Shown one piece after another: positions 19,786 to 30,045 of a stretch of DNA of 64,000 bases. The position numbers were made by a program, and so were the translations under genes. Below the pieces are notes generated by a model. It was not told the origin of the DNA and did not search any database. It saw only the letters and a program-made list of their open reading frames with translations. Numbering within the stretch: the stretch's first letter is position 1; each line of letters starts with the position of its first letter. The stretch comes from Candidatus Pelagibacter sp. HIMB1321. Lineage in GTDB: Bacteria > Pseudomonadota > Alphaproteobacteria > Pelagibacterales > Pelagibacteraceae. The stretch lies in assembly GCF_900177485.1 (NCBI RefSeq), contig NZ_LT840186.1, positions 868,001 to 932,000 of the forward strand. Reading direction: 5' to 3'.

Positions 19786-20805
19786 ATGCCTATGGGTTCA
19801 GTCATTAAACTTCAAAATAAAATTAATAATACTTATTTTGAGCTAAAAAATTCTGTAGATGAAAAACTTGTTTTGGTTGAAGAAAAAATTAAATCAAAAC
19901 TTTCTAGTGATGTCGATTTAGCAAATAAAATGACTAATTATCATATTGATACAGGTGGAAAAAGATTAAGAGCTCTTTTGACATTAGGAGCAGCAAAACT
20001 ATGTGGGTACACGAAAGGTTCTCGTGATATTAATCTGGCTGCATGTGTTGAGTTAATTCATGGTGCAACTTTAATGCATGATGATGTTATTGATAACGGT
20101 GAGGTAAGAAGAGGCAAAAAAACTTTAAATAAAATTTGGAACAATCATTCATCTATTTTAGTGGGAGACTATCTTCTTAGCAGATGTTTTGAAATGATGG
20201 TTGAAGATGGAAATATTGAAATTTTAAAATTACTTTCAGCAACGTCATCTACTATAGCTCAAGGAGAAATACTTCAATTACAGCATAAAGGTGAAATTGA
20301 TATGCTTGAAGAAACTTATCTTAAAATAATTTCTGCAAAAACAGCTGAATTGTTTTCAGCTGCAACAAAGGTTGGTGCGATCTTAGCTGAAGTGGGTACA
20401 AAAGAAAAAGAGGCTTTGGAATTTTATGGTAGAAATCTTGGTCTAACATTTCAAATTGCAGATGATACTCTAGATTATAATTCTGATTTAAAGATGTTTG
20501 GAAAAGAAATCGGTCAAGATTTTTATGAGGGAAAAGTAACATTGCCTATTATACTTCTTTTTCAAAAAATTAATGAGACAGAAAAAGAATTAATTAATAA
20601 TATTTTTTTTAAGACAAAAAGAGAAAAAAATGATTTAGAATATGTTTTAAAATTAATCAAAAAATATAGTGTAATCAATGAATGTTATAAAAAGGCTCAA
20701 CACTATATTGAGTTAGCATCAAGCTCTTTATCAATTTTTAAAAATAGCGAACAAAAAGAAATATTAAACAACTTAACTTCTTTTAGTTTAGCAAGAAATT
20801 TTTAA
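19786..20805 (+). CDS. ispB: Long-chain polyprenyl diphosphate synthase (octaprenyl type)
   Basis: Makes the isoprenoid tail of ubiquinone from FPP and IPP. The first aspartate-rich motif reads MHDDVIDNGEVRRGKKT and the second ADDTLDY; GGKRLRALL precedes them. Length 339 matches IspB. The two bulky residues before the first motif (TLM) are compatible with a long chain, but chain length cannot be fixed by eye. An alternative ATG lies two codons in. Its TAA stop shares the palindrome TTAA with the convergent pdxH. Confidence 0.92.
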   Translation: MPMGSVIKLQNKINNTYFELKNSVDEKLVLVEEKIKSKLSSDVDLANKMTNYHIDTGGKRLRALLTLGAAKLCGYTKGSRDINLAACVELIHGATLMHDDVIDNGEVRRGKKTLNKIWNNHSSILVGDYLLSRCFEMMVEDGNIEILKLLSATSSTIAQGEILQLQHKGEIDMLEETYLKIISAKTAELFSAATKVGAILAEVGTKEKEALEFYGRNLGLTFQIADDTLDYNSDLKMFGKEIGQDFYEGKVTLPIILLFQKINETEKELINNIFFKTKREKNDLEYVLKLIKKYSVINECYKKAQHYIELASSSLSIFKNSEQKEILNNLTSFSLARNF

Positions 20806-21428
20806 GGACTTAGTAAAACTTTTTTCCACTTACCATTATGATCTAAAATAAATTTTAGTCTTTCATGAATTCTATTATCACCATCTAACCAAAACTCTAA
20901 ACTATCTGGTTTCAAATTCCATCCAGACCAATGATCAGGTCTGGGCACCTTATCTTTATCATTAAATTTTTCTTTAAATTCATGGATAGAATTAACAAGT
21001 TGTTGTCTATTAGTTAAAACAGAACTTTGTTTAGAAGCCCAAGCTCCAATCCTACTTTCATAAGCTCTAGAATTATAATATTCGTCAGCAACAGAATTTT
21101 CTACCTGACTTACTTTTCCATTTATTCTGACTTGCCTAAATAGTGATTTCCAATGAAAACACATTGAGACAAAAGGATTTTCTTTTATCTCATTCCCCTT
21201 CTGACTATTAAGATTTGTGTAAAATACAAAACCATTTTTGCTGAAATCTTTTAATAAAACCATTCTCACAGATGGGACACCATTCTTAGATGATGTGGCT
21301 AATGCCAAAGCGTTTGGATCGTTAATTTCTTTTTTTTTTGCCTCTTGATACCATTTTTCAAATAAATCAAATGGTCCATCAGTCTCTAAAAAACATCTAT
21401 CCAAACCCAATGAGTTTTTTTCATTCAT
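20802..21428 (-). CDS. pdxH: Pyridoxamine 5'-phosphate oxidase
   Basis: FMN enzyme that oxidises pyridoxine or pyridoxamine phosphate to PLP. Motifs are VPSVRMVLLKDFSKNGFVFYTN, SLFRQVRINGKV, SRIGAWASKQSS and the C-terminal WLDGDNRIHERLKF, as in E. coli PdxH. The 208 residues are full length. It is divergent from aroC across 33 bases and convergent with ispB, sharing a four-base TTAA. Confidence 0.96.
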   Translation of the reverse strand: MNEKNSLGLDRCFLETDGPFDLFEKWYQEAKKKEINDPNALALATSSKNGVPSVRMVLLKDFSKNGFVFYTNLNSQKGNEIKENPFVSMCFHWKSLFRQVRINGKVSQVENSVADEYYNSRAYESRIGAWASKQSSVLTNRQQLVNSIHEFKEKFNDKDKVPRPDHWSGWNLKPDSLEFWLDGDNRIHERLKFILDHNGKWKKVLLSP

Positions 21429-21461
21429 AATTTTAACAAAATAACTTATACAATATAAATA

Positions 21462-22544
21462 ATGTCATTTAATACATTTGGAAAGCTATTTCGTTTCACA
21501 ACATGGGGAGAGTCTCATGGACCAGCAATAGGTTGCATAGTGGATGGCTGTCCTCCATTAATAAATTTAAAACAAGAAGATATTCAAAAGGAACTTAATA
21601 AAAGAAAACCAGGACAATCTAAATTTACTACTCAAAGAAAAGAAAGTGATAAGGTGGAGATACTTTCGGGTGTATTTGAAGGAAAGACCACAGGAACCCC
21701 TATCTCATTAATTATATACAATGAAGACATGAGATCAAAAGATTATGGTAATATAAAAGATAAATTTAGACCAGGTCACGCGGATTATACATACTTTAAA
21801 AAGTATGGAATTAGAGACTACAGGGGTGGAGGAAGATCTTCAGCAAGAGAAACCGCTGCAAGAGTTGCGGCTGGAGCTATAGCTAAAAAAGTTCTAGAAA
21901 GTGAAATTGGAAAAAAATTTAAAATAACCGGTGCTGTAACTCAGTTAGGTATTTTAGGTTGTGATACTAAAAAATGGGATGAAAAAATAATTGGTAAAAA
22001 CCCATTCTTTTGTCCTGATAAATCAATGATCAAGTTATGGGAAAAATACTTATTAGGTATAAGAAAATCAGGCTCATCCTGTGGAGCTGTCATTGAAGTA
22101 AGAGCAAAAGGTATACCTGCTGGCCTAGGGGCTCCTATATATTCTAAACTAGACTCAGATATTGCCTCTGCAATGATGAGTATAAATGCTGTAAAGGGAG
22201 TTAATATTGGTTCAGGAATGAATTCAGCTCAATTAACAGGAGAAAATAATTCTGATGAAATTTTTTCAAAAAATAAAAAAATTAATTTCAAATCAAATAA
22301 TGCTGGTGGAATTTTAGGGGGTATTTCTTCAGGGCAAGAAATAATTGTGTCATTTGCAGTAAAACCAACATCTTCAATCCTAACTACAAAAAAGACTATA
22401 AATAAATTTGGGAAAAATACCATTATTTCTGTTAGAGGTAGACACGACCCATGTGTTGGTATTAGAGCTGTGCCGGTCGGAGAGGCAATGATGTCTTGTG
22501 TTTTACTAGATCACTATTTAATGAATAAAGCACAGTGTAGTTAA
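21462..22544 (+). CDS. aroC: Chorismate synthase
   Basis: FMN-dependent last step of the shikimate pathway. The start [20 protein letters not shown] is the family N-terminus. Further signatures are [38 protein letters not shown] and [19 protein letters not shown]. Length 360 is normal. It ends 3 bases before the convergent dxs. Confidence 0.98.
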   Translation: MSFNTFGKLFRFTTWGESHGPAIGCIVDGCPPLINLKQEDIQKELNKRKPGQSKFTTQRKESDKVEILSGVFEGKTTGTPISLIIYNEDMRSKDYGNIKDKFRPGHADYTYFKKYGIRDYRGGGRSSARETAARVAAGAIAKKVLESEIGKKFKITGAVTQLGILGCDTKKWDEKIIGKNPFFCPDKSMIKLWEKYLLGIRKSGSSCGAVIEVRAKGIPAGLGAPIYSKLDSDIASAMMSINAVKGVNIGSGMNSAQLTGENNSDEIFSKNKKINFKSNNAGGILGGISSGQEIIVSFAVKPTSSILTTKKTINKFGKNTIISVRGRHDPCVGIRAVPVGEAMMSCVLLDHYLMNKAQCS

Positions 22545-22547
22545 ATT

Positions 22548-24458
22548 TTATCTCTGTTTTTTTAAAATAATATTCGAGTTTATTAAATCTAAAATTTTAT
22601 CTTCAATAGATTTTGCATCTAGTCCAGCAGAGTTATACATATTTTCAGGTGTATCTTGATCTATAAAAGTATCTGGCAAAGTCATTGATCTAAATTTTAA
22701 ATTAGAGTCTAATAGGCTTTTTTTTGATAAAAAATCAACTACGTGTGAACCAAAACCTCCGATAGAACCTTCTTCAATAGTTAAAATAGATTCATGAGTT
22801 GTCGCTAATTGCCAAATTAAATTTTCATCTAAAGGTTTTGCAAATCTAGCATCGACGATTGTTATATTAATCCCTTTTTTCTTTAAATTTTCAGATGCTT
22901 TGAAAGTTTCATTAAGCCTAGCTCCAAAATTTAATACAGCCAATTTTTTTCCTTCCTGAACTACTTTCCCTTTTCCAATTTCAATTGTTTCATTTATTAA
23001 TGGTAGCTCAACACCTAAACCCGTACCTCTTGGAAATCTAAATGCACTAGGTTTATCATTTATATTTATAGATGTATTTATCATTTTCACCAGTTCAGCC
23101 TCATTGCTTGCAGCCATCACAACAAAATTTGGAAGCGTAGATAGGTAAGTTGTGTCAAAAGAACCTGCATGTGTTGGACCATCTGCGCCAACTAAACCAG
23201 CTCTGTCTATTGCAAAACGTACTGGTAAGCTTTGTATTGCTACATCATGAACAACTTGATCATACGCTCTTTGTAAAAATGTTGAGTAAATAGCAGCATA
23301 AGGTTTATAATTTTCTGTAGCTAACCCTGCTGCAAAAGTAACTGCATGCTGTTCTGCAATACCTACATCAAATGTTCTATCTGGAAATTCTTTTGCAAAG
23401 TCTGTCAAGCCAGTTCCGTCAGGCATAGCTGCAGTTATAGCAACAATCTTGCTATCATTTTTTGCATGTTGAATTAAAGTATTTGAAAAAACTTTAGTAT
23501 ATGAAGGTTGTTTGCTTTTTGATTTATATTGTTCACCGGTTTTTACGTTAAATTTTGAAACTCCATGATAATGATCTTTTGCTTTTTCTGCATATGAATA
23601 ACCTTTACCTTTTTTTGTTTTAATATGAATTAATATAGGTCCTTGATATTTTGAGTCTCTGACATTTTTTAATATCGGGATTAAACTTTCCATATCGTGA
23701 CCATCGATTGGTCCAATATAGTAAAAACCAAGCGAGTTGAATAAAGTTCCACCAGAAATAGCAGATCTAAACAAATCTTCTGCTTTTCCAGCTTTTGCAC
23801 TAAATCTTTTAGAGAAAGATGAAATTATCATCTTGATAGTTTCTCTAAAACTGAAATATATCTTTCCTGAAAAAATTTTTGCAAGGTAAGTTCCCATTGC
23901 ACCTGCGGGTCTTGCAATAGACATATCATTATCATTTAAAATGACGATCATCTTTGTTTTAGATGCCCCAGCATTATTCATAGCCTCATAAGCCATCCCT
24001 CCACTTATTGCACCATCACCTATTACAGCAACTACATTATCTTTCTTATTTGACAATCTATTAGCTTCTGCAATTCCCAAGGCTGACGATATAGAAGTTG
24101 AGCTATGTGCTGCACCAAATGGGTCGTATTCACTTTCAGATCTTTTTGTAAATCCAGAAATACCTCCACCTTGACGTAAGGTTCTTATTTTATTTTTTCT
24201 ACCAGTAATTATTTTATGTGGATAACACTGATGCCCAACATCCCAAATTATTTTATCTTTAGGAGTATTAAATACATAATGAAGTGCAACTGTAAGCTCC
24301 ACAACTCCTAAACTTGCCCCAAGGTGTCCACCAGTCTCTGAAACAGCACTAATAGTTTCATCTCTAAGTTCGTCAGCAACTTTTTGTAAATCAGATTCAG
24401 ATACTTTTTTTAAATCTAAGGGAAAATTGATTTGATCTAAAAATTTATATGTTCTCAT
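22548..24458 (-). CDS. dxs: 1-deoxy-D-xylulose-5-phosphate synthase
   Basis: ThDP enzyme joining pyruvate and glyceraldehyde-3-phosphate, the first step of the MEP isoprenoid pathway. The ThDP motif [18 protein letters not shown] with a downstream NDN is present. The C-terminal half has [13 protein letters not shown] and [18 protein letters not shown], specific to DXS. Length 636 is normal. Its start overlaps the ispA stop by one base; the order xseB-ispA-dxs is the same as in E. coli. Confidence 0.98.
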   Translation of the reverse strand: MRTYKFLDQINFPLDLKKVSESDLQKVADELRDETISAVSETGGHLGASLGVVELTVALHYVFNTPKDKIIWDVGHQCYPHKIITGRKNKIRTLRQGGGISGFTKRSESEYDPFGAAHSSTSISSALGIAEANRLSNKKDNVVAVIGDGAISGGMAYEAMNNAGASKTKMIVILNDNDMSIARPAGAMGTYLAKIFSGKIYFSFRETIKMIISSFSKRFSAKAGKAEDLFRSAISGGTLFNSLGFYYIGPIDGHDMESLIPILKNVRDSKYQGPILIHIKTKKGKGYSYAEKAKDHYHGVSKFNVKTGEQYKSKSKQPSYTKVFSNTLIQHAKNDSKIVAITAAMPDGTGLTDFAKEFPDRTFDVGIAEQHAVTFAAGLATENYKPYAAIYSTFLQRAYDQVVHDVAIQSLPVRFAIDRAGLVGADGPTHAGSFDTTYLSTLPNFVVMAASNEAELVKMINTSININDKPSAFRFPRGTGLGVELPLINETIEIGKGKVVQEGKKLAVLNFGARLNETFKASENLKKKGINITIVDARFAKPLDENLIWQLATTHESILTIEEGSIGGFGSHVVDFLSKKSLLDSNLKFRSMTLPDTFIDQDTPENMYNSAGLDAKSIEDKILDLINSNIILKKQR

Positions 24459-25330
24459 TACTTATCTCTTGTTGCAATATAATTTAAAGTGCTAATAAGA
24501 TTTTTAGATTTGGATCCAAAGTAACTCAATTTTTTATTTAACACCTTTATTAAATTGTCTTTGTACTTAACAGTATTTTCATAACCAAGTAAACTGATAA
24601 GGGTCGCCTTTCCCTTCTTTTCATCTTTTTTGGTTTTTTTTCCAGCTACAGATGCTTGACCTTTGTAATCTATTAAATCATCAACAATCTGAAATAACAA
24701 GCCAATTTCAGAGCCGATTTGATCAAATTTTTTAACTAATTTGTTATTTTTTTTTTTAATTAATAGCGGTGCCATACAGCAAAAACTAAATAACTTTCCA
24801 GTTTTTTTTATCTCCATTTGTAAAATATTTTTTTTTGAAACTTTTTTATGTTCATAACTCAAATCTAAGTACTGACCACCTGCAATACCAAGGTGACCAG
24901 AGCATTCAGAAATTTTTTTAACCAGATTAATCTTTATTGAGTTATCTAGTTTAAGTAAATCACTTGTTAAAATCTCATATGATAAAGTCAAAAGTGAATT
25001 ACCGGCTAGTACTGCAGTTGACTCTCCATATTTTACATGAACCGTAGGTTTGCCTCTTCTTAATTTATCGTCATCCATACAAGGCAAATCATCATGAATT
25101 AATGAGTAAGAATGAATGGACTCAACAGCTGACCCAACAATTATAAGTTTTTTATATTCAGAATCAAAAATTTTTCCCACATCCACCAAAATTTTTGATC
25201 TTATTTTTTTCCCACCTGAAAACAAACCGTAGCTCATAGGGTTTAATAATGGGGATTTTTTTTGTGTCTTAAAAAATTTTTTTAAAAAAAAATCTGTATC
25301 AGTTGCTATTCTTTTAAGATTATTTTGCAT
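24458..25330 (-). CDS. ispA: Farnesyl (geranyl) diphosphate synthase
   Basis: Short-chain prenyltransferase making FPP from DMAPP and IPP. The first aspartate-rich motif is the six-residue-spaced DDLPCMDDD, typical of bacterial IspA, and the second is [16 protein letters not shown] and GGQYLDL are also seen. It lies between xseB (11-base overlap) and dxs. The coding strand contains an A11 tract (24747-24757). Confidence 0.95.
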   Translation of the reverse strand: MQNNLKRIATDTDFFLKKFFKTQKKSPLLNPMSYGLFSGGKKIRSKILVDVGKIFDSEYKKLIIVGSAVESIHSYSLIHDDLPCMDDDKLRRGKPTVHVKYGESTAVLAGNSLLTLSYEILTSDLLKLDNSIKINLVKKISECSGHLGIAGGQYLDLSYEHKKVSKKNILQMEIKKTGKLFSFCCMAPLLIKKKNNKLVKKFDQIGSEIGLLFQIVDDLIDYKGQASVAGKKTKKDEKKGKATLISLLGYENTVKYKDNLIKVLNKKLSYFGSKSKNLISTLNYIATRDK

Positions 25331-25565
25331 TATTTTTTTTTGAAATCTCTATTATTTTTTCTTTTGTTTTAAGGTTAATATTTTTTGACGAATTATGAAA
25401 TTTTTTTTCTATTAAATTATTCAATTTAATTAGATTTTGATAAGTCTCGGTTTCAGTCTCAATATTTTCACATTTTTCTAAATAATCAATAATTCTATTT
25501 GCTTCGTTAGTTAATTCTTCAAGACTCATGTTTTGATAATAAATTTGTTTATTTTCTTCTTTCAT
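25320..25565 (-). CDS. xseB: Exodeoxyribonuclease VII small subunit
   Basis: An 81-residue helical protein with the XseB core MSLEELTNEANRIIDYLE and a following helix. It pairs with XseA to degrade single-stranded DNA. Its position directly before ispA and dxs, as in E. coli, supports the call. XseB proteins are short and divergent. The ATG could also be the internal one at MSLEEL. Confidence 0.88.
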   Translation of the reverse strand: MKEENKQIYYQNMSLEELTNEANRIIDYLEKCENIETETETYQNLIKLNNLIEKKFHNSSKNINLKTKEKIIEISKKNNAK

Positions 25566-25585
25566 ATATTAATTTCTGATATTAC

Positions 25586-26524
25586 ATGAAAAACAATCTT
25601 TCAAATATTAAAAAAGCAAAAAACATCCTTGATAATCAAGACTGCGTGGCAATACCAACTGAGACTGTGTATGGTTTAGCAGCTAATGCTTACTCTAATA
25701 AAGGTGTAAAAAAAATTTTTAAATTAAAAAAAAGACCACAAAATAATCCATTGATAGTTCATTATCATAGTATTAATGATTTGACGAAAGACTGTGAAAT
25801 TAATTCAGATTTCTTAAAACTATTTAAAAAATTTAGTCCAGGCCCCATCACATATGTTTTAAATTTGAAAAAAACTTCAAAAATATCTAATAATGTTACT
25901 AACAAGAAAAATACCCTGGCTGTAAGATTTCCTAAACACACTTTAACTAGAAAACTACTTAAATTACTGAAATATCCACTTGCAGCTCCAAGTGCAAATA
26001 TATCAACTAAAGTTAGTTCAGTTTGTTATCAAGATGTTAAAGAAGACTTTGGTAATAAAATAAAGTTTATTTTGGATGGCGGCAGATCAAAAGTTGGTGT
26101 TGAATCAACTATTATTTCACTGGTAAATAAACCAAAAATATTGAGGCTTGGAGGTTTGAAAGTTTTAGATATTGAAAATTGTTTAAATAAGAAACTAAGC
26201 TTAAAGTTAAATTCAAAAAAAATATTTTCGCCTGGTCAAATGAAGCTGCATTATTCACCTGGAATTCCTATTAAACTAAATGTTAAAAAACCAAATAAAA
26301 ATGAAGCATATTTATCATTAAAGAAAAAAAAAGAACCTAAAGATTTCTATTATTATCTCTCAAAAAAAGGTGATTTAAACGAGGCAGCAAAAAATTTGTA
26401 CACAACACTTAGAAAGATAAAAAAGGATAATTTTAAATCACTAGCTGTTGAAAAAATAAAAAACCATGGCTTAGGAAAAACTATTAATGATCGCTTGTTA
26501 AGAGCCTCAAAATTCGATGGATAA
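25586..26524 (+). CDS. tsaC: L-threonylcarbamoyladenylate synthase (Sua5 type)
   Basis: Makes threonylcarbamoyl-AMP for t6A37 modification of ANN-decoding tRNAs. The YrdC domain (about 8-190) shows IPTETVYGLAANAYS, KIFKLKKRPQNNPLIVH, SPGPITYVL and APSANIST. The C-terminal SUA5 domain (about 205-312) has SPGQMKLHYSPGIP. This two-domain Sua5 form, about 312 residues, is distinct from the short TsaC of E. coli. It overlaps the next ATPase gene by 8 bases. Confidence 0.93.
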   Translation: MKNNLSNIKKAKNILDNQDCVAIPTETVYGLAANAYSNKGVKKIFKLKKRPQNNPLIVHYHSINDLTKDCEINSDFLKLFKKFSPGPITYVLNLKKTSKISNNVTNKKNTLAVRFPKHTLTRKLLKLLKYPLAAPSANISTKVSSVCYQDVKEDFGNKIKFILDGGRSKVGVESTIISLVNKPKILRLGGLKVLDIENCLNKKLSLKLNSKKIFSPGQMKLHYSPGIPIKLNVKKPNKNEAYLSLKKKKEPKDFYYYLSKKGDLNEAAKNLYTTLRKIKKDNFKSLAVEKIKNHGLGKTINDRLLRASKFDG

Positions 26525-27248
26525 TAATCTTCAAATAGACTCTTTAAGCAAGATTTACAATGGAGTAGAAGCGGTAAAGAGTATTTCATTTACAATAAAA
26601 AGAAATGAAATCATTGGACTACTAGGACCTAATGGTTGTGGAAAAACAACAACAATTGGTATGATTTTAGGTTTATTAAAACCCTCTGGTGGTAAAGTTT
26701 TAATTGATAATCAAGATATTGAAAAAAATAGAGTTGATATCTTAAAAAAAATTAATTTCATATCTCCATATATTGAGCTTCCTAAAAAACTCACGGTAAA
26801 ACAAAATTTATTTGTTTATGGAAAACTATATAATGTTGAAAATCTTGATAATAAAATAGACTATTTAACTGAAAAGCTTAGGTTAAATGAAATTTTAAAC
26901 TGTATTACTGGTGAGTTATCTTCAGGTCAAAAAAATAGAGTTAGTTTAGCAAAGGCTATTATTAATGATCCAATTTTACTGCTTCTAGACGAACCAACAG
27001 CATCATTAGATCCTGAAACTGGAGACTTTGTTAGAGAGTTTTTGGAGGATTTTCAAAAAGAAAGGAAGAATTCTATTTTACTGGCATCACATAATATGAG
27101 TGAAGTAGAAAGATTGTGTACATCTGTGATGATGATGAAAAATGGTTCAATTATTGACTCTGGAAAACCTGAAGAATTAATTTTAAAACATGGTCGCAAA
27201 AATTTAGAGGAAGTATTTTTAAAACTTACTAGAAAAAATGAATTTTAA
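26517..27248 (+). CDS. ABC transporter ATP-binding protein (ABC-2 exporter type)
   Basis: A complete nucleotide-binding domain: Walker A LLGPNGCGKTT, ABC signature ELSSGQKNRVSLAKA, Walker B ILLLLDEPTASLD, and the switch His in ASHNMSE. Its closest look is to CcmA/NodI-type exporter ATPases. It overlaps the following permease gene by 11 bases, so the pair forms one transporter. The substrate is unknown. Confidence 0.92.
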   Translation: MDNNLQIDSLSKIYNGVEAVKSISFTIKRNEIIGLLGPNGCGKTTTIGMILGLLKPSGGKVLIDNQDIEKNRVDILKKINFISPYIELPKKLTVKQNLFVYGKLYNVENLDNKIDYLTEKLRLNEILNCITGELSSGQKNRVSLAKAIINDPILLLLDEPTASLDPETGDFVREFLEDFQKERKNSILLASHNMSEVERLCTSVMMMKNGSIIDSGKPEELILKHGRKNLEEVFLKLTRKNEF

Positions 27249-28029
27249 TAGAATGTATGGTCTTTTTTTAAGACACTTTTATCTGATTAGAAGCTCCTTT
27301 CCAAGGATTCTTGATTTAATTTATTGGCCCTCAATACAAATAATTTTATGGGGATTTATTTCTAAATTTTTTACTGCTTATAGTGACTATTATAATAATA
27401 CTGTTGGTATAATTCTAACTTGTGCAATTTTGTATGATTTTTTATTTAGATCAAGCATCAGTTTTAACATGCTTTTTTTAGAGGAAATTTGGAGTAGAAA
27501 TTTCACCAACCTCTTTATTTCTCCTTTAAAAATTAAGGAAATTATTATTTCATTAATATTTACATCTTTAGTTAGAACATTAATTGGTCTTATTCCTGCA
27601 ATCATTCTAACTTCACCATTATTTGGTATTTCAATTTTAAAATTAGGATTGCCTCTGCTATTTTTATTTTTAAGTCTATATATCTTTGGCATCACGCTTG
27701 GATTGTTAGTAAGTGCTGGACTGTTAAGGTTCGGACCATCATTTGAAAATATTGCCTGGTCATCTCTTTTTCTATTAGCTCCATTAGGTTGTATCTATTA
27801 TCCAATTGAAATTTTGCCAAATTTTTTTCAACTTTTAGCTAAAGGATTACCGTTAGTTTATATTTTTGATGAGGCTCGAAATATTTTGATAAATGGGTCT
27901 GTAGATTTTAAAAATATATTCAATGCATATTTTTTAAATTTATTTTATCTTATTTTAAGTATCATTATATTTTATATTTCATTTAATAAAGCTAGAGAAA
28001 AAGGTACTTTAATTAATATGGGAGAGTAA
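27238..28029 (+). CDS. ABC-2 type transporter permease
   Basis: A 263-residue polytopic protein with about six hydrophobic helices and the ABC-2/NodJ layout: an early RSSFPRILDLIYWPSIQIILWG and a late GLLRFGPSFENIAWSSLFLLAPLGCIYYPIEILP. Partner of the upstream ATPase. The role could be lipid, polysaccharide or drug export; the sequence does not decide. It ends just before the tRNA-Arg gene on the other strand. Confidence 0.9.
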   Translation: MNFNRMYGLFLRHFYLIRSSFPRILDLIYWPSIQIILWGFISKFFTAYSDYYNNTVGIILTCAILYDFLFRSSISFNMLFLEEIWSRNFTNLFISPLKIKEIIISLIFTSLVRTLIGLIPAIILTSPLFGISILKLGLPLLFLFLSLYIFGITLGLLVSAGLLRFGPSFENIAWSSLFLLAPLGCIYYPIEILPNFFQLLAKGLPLVYIFDEARNILINGSVDFKNIFNAYFLNLFYLILSIIIFYISFNKAREKGTLINMGE

Positions 28030-28030
28030 A

Positions 28031-28107
28031 TGGCGCGCCTGCTAGGAGTCGAACCCAGAACCTCCTGATCCGAAGTCAGGCGCTCTATCCAGTTGAGCTA
28101 CAAGCGC
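28031..28107 (-). tRNA. tRNA-Arg (anticodon TCG)
   Basis: A full cloverleaf reads on the minus strand: acceptor GCGCTTG with CAGGCGC, D-arm GCTCAACTGGATAGAGC, anticodon stem CCTGA/TCAGG around loop CTTCGGA (anticodon TCG, reading CGA/CGG), and T-arm CTGGG-TTCGACT-CCTAG. CCA is encoded. The acceptor contains a G-T wobble. It lies between convergent and divergent protein genes with almost no spacer. Confidence 0.96.
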
Positions 28108-28130
28108 ATATAATATTAATATAGTATTTT

Positions 28131-29111
28131 ATGGAAAAAAAAATAAGTTTAATTGTATGTGAAGGGGATCAAAACACCAGAGTTGATACTTTTATCAATA
28201 AGTACAACAAAGAAATTAGCAGAACTAGAATAAAAAATTTAATCTTAGATCAGAATTTAAAGATTAATAACAAAATTATTAAAGATCCATCTAAAAAATT
28301 AATGCTTAATGATAAAATTTCTATTCAAATTCCAGAACCTAAAAAAACTTCTTTAAAACCTTTTAAATATAATCTTAATATTGTTTATGAAGATGATGAT
28401 CTTATAGTAATAAATAAACCAGCTGGTATTGTAATGCATCCTGGAGCTGGTAACTATGATAATACAATAGTAAACGCTTTAATCAATTATGATAAAGAGT
28501 TATCAACTAGTATTGGAGATGAGCTTAGACCTGGAATTGTTCACAGAATTGATAAAAATACTTCTGGCTTAGTAGTCATTGCAAAAAATAACTTTACACA
28601 TGAAAATTTATCCAATCAATTTGATAAACATTCAATTTTAAGATCATATCAATTACTCATTTGGGGAAAGCTAAGACCAAGCACGGGTAGAATTGAAACA
28701 TTTATTACTAGAAGTTCAAAAAATCGACAAATGATGGAAACAAGCCTTACGAAAGGAAAAAAAGCAATTACAAATTACAAAACATTAGAAATTTTTGAAA
28801 ATAAAAACACACCCACTTTAACTTTTTTAGAATGTAAATTGGAAACAGGTAGAACACATCAAATTCGGGTTCACATGAATTATTTAGGCAATAGTATAGT
28901 TGGGGATGATAAGTATAAAAAAAAGTTCAAGAAAATTAAAAATATTGATGAAGAACTAAACAATCTTCTTTTAGGACTAGACAGACAATTCTTGCATGCA
29001 AAAACATTAGGTTTTTATCACCCAAAAAAAAATGAAGAGATGGTTTTTACCTCAAATTTGCCACATGAGCTTGATATAGTTATAAAAAAGCTGAGAAAAC
29101 TAAATAACTAA
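28131..29111 (+). CDS. rluD: 23S rRNA pseudouridine synthase, RluA family
   Basis: An N-terminal S4 RNA-binding domain (about 15-80: RVDTFINKYNKEISRTRIKNLI) precedes a RluA-type catalytic domain. The catalytic Asp lies in PGIVHRIDKNTSGLVVIAK, and LETGRTHQIRVHM is the second signature. RluD modifies helix 69 of 23S rRNA; other RluA-family members look similar, so the symbol is likely but not certain. It sits upstream of rpoH, a frequent alphaproteobacterial neighbour. Confidence 0.9.
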   Translation: MEKKISLIVCEGDQNTRVDTFINKYNKEISRTRIKNLILDQNLKINNKIIKDPSKKLMLNDKISIQIPEPKKTSLKPFKYNLNIVYEDDDLIVINKPAGIVMHPGAGNYDNTIVNALINYDKELSTSIGDELRPGIVHRIDKNTSGLVVIAKNNFTHENLSNQFDKHSILRSYQLLIWGKLRPSTGRIETFITRSSKNRQMMETSLTKGKKAITNYKTLEIFENKNTPTLTFLECKLETGRTHQIRVHMNYLGNSIVGDDKYKKKFKKIKNIDEELNNLLLGLDRQFLHAKTLGFYHPKKNEEMVFTSNLPHELDIVIKKLRKLNN

Positions 29112-29145
29112 ATTATTGAAATAACTAAATAATTAATTACATAGA

Positions 29146-30045
29146 ATGACAATGAGTGTAGCAATGAACAATAATTTACCAATTCTAAGTAATGAAGGTG
29201 GATTATCTGTATATTTAGATCAGATCAAAAAATTTCCAATGCTTGATGCTGAGGAAGAATATATGCTAGCCAAAAATTGGAAAACTACAGGAAATATTAA
29301 AGCTGCTGAAAAACTAGTAACTAGTCATCTTAGATTAGTTGCTAAAATAGCGATGGGTTATAAAGGATATGGTTTGCCTGTGAATGAGATGATTTCAGAG
29401 GGAAATGTAGGATTAATGCAAGCTGTTAAAAAATTTGAGCCTGAAAAAGGTTTTAGGCTTGCAACATATGCAATGTGGTGGATAAAAGCCTCAATACAAG
29501 AATATATTCTGAGATCTTGGAGCTTGGTTAAAATAGGAACTACTACGGCTCAAAAAAAACTATTTTTCAATTTAAAAAAGCTCAAAAATCAAATTGCCCC
29601 TCAATCTGAAGGTGATCTTAGGGATGAGCATGTAAATGAGATAGCCAACAAACTTGATGTTAGTAAAGATGAGGTTGTTTCTATGAATAGAAGGCTTTCT
29701 GGTAAAGAGTTTTCCTTAAATGCTCAAGTTGGAGAAGATGGAGATGAATGGCAAGACTGGTTAGTAGATAAAGAATTAGATCATGACCTTAAATTTGCTC
29801 ATCAAGAGGAGATGGAGCAAAGAAAAGATCTGCTTAAAAATTCAATAAAAGTTTTAAACGAAAGAGAAAGAGAAATTCTTTATTCTAGAAGACTAAATGA
29901 TAATCCAACTACCCTAGAAGATTTGAGTAAGAAGTACAAAGTAAGTAGAGAAAGAGTTAGACAAATAGAAAATAAAGCTTTTGAAAAATTACAAAAACAC
30001 ATGCTTTTATTAGCTAAATCTAAAAATCTTCTACCAGCCAATTAA
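29146..30045 (+). CDS. rpoH: Heat-shock sigma factor sigma-32
   Basis: Region 2 reads [41 protein letters not shown]. The RpoH box follows directly ([10 protein letters not shown]), which separates sigma-32 from sigma-70 and RpoS. Region 4 ends [21 protein letters not shown]. Length 299 is typical. Alternative ATGs lie at codons 3 and 7. Its TAA stop shares the palindrome TTAA at 30042-30045 with convergent purA. Confidence 0.97.
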   Translation: MTMSVAMNNNLPILSNEGGLSVYLDQIKKFPMLDAEEEYMLAKNWKTTGNIKAAEKLVTSHLRLVAKIAMGYKGYGLPVNEMISEGNVGLMQAVKKFEPEKGFRLATYAMWWIKASIQEYILRSWSLVKIGTTTAQKKLFFNLKKLKNQIAPQSEGDLRDEHVNEIANKLDVSKDEVVSMNRRLSGKEFSLNAQVGEDGDEWQDWLVDKELDHDLKFAHQEEMEQRKDLLKNSIKVLNEREREILYSRRLNDNPTTLEDLSKKYKVSRERVRQIENKAFEKLQKHMLLLAKSKNLLPAN

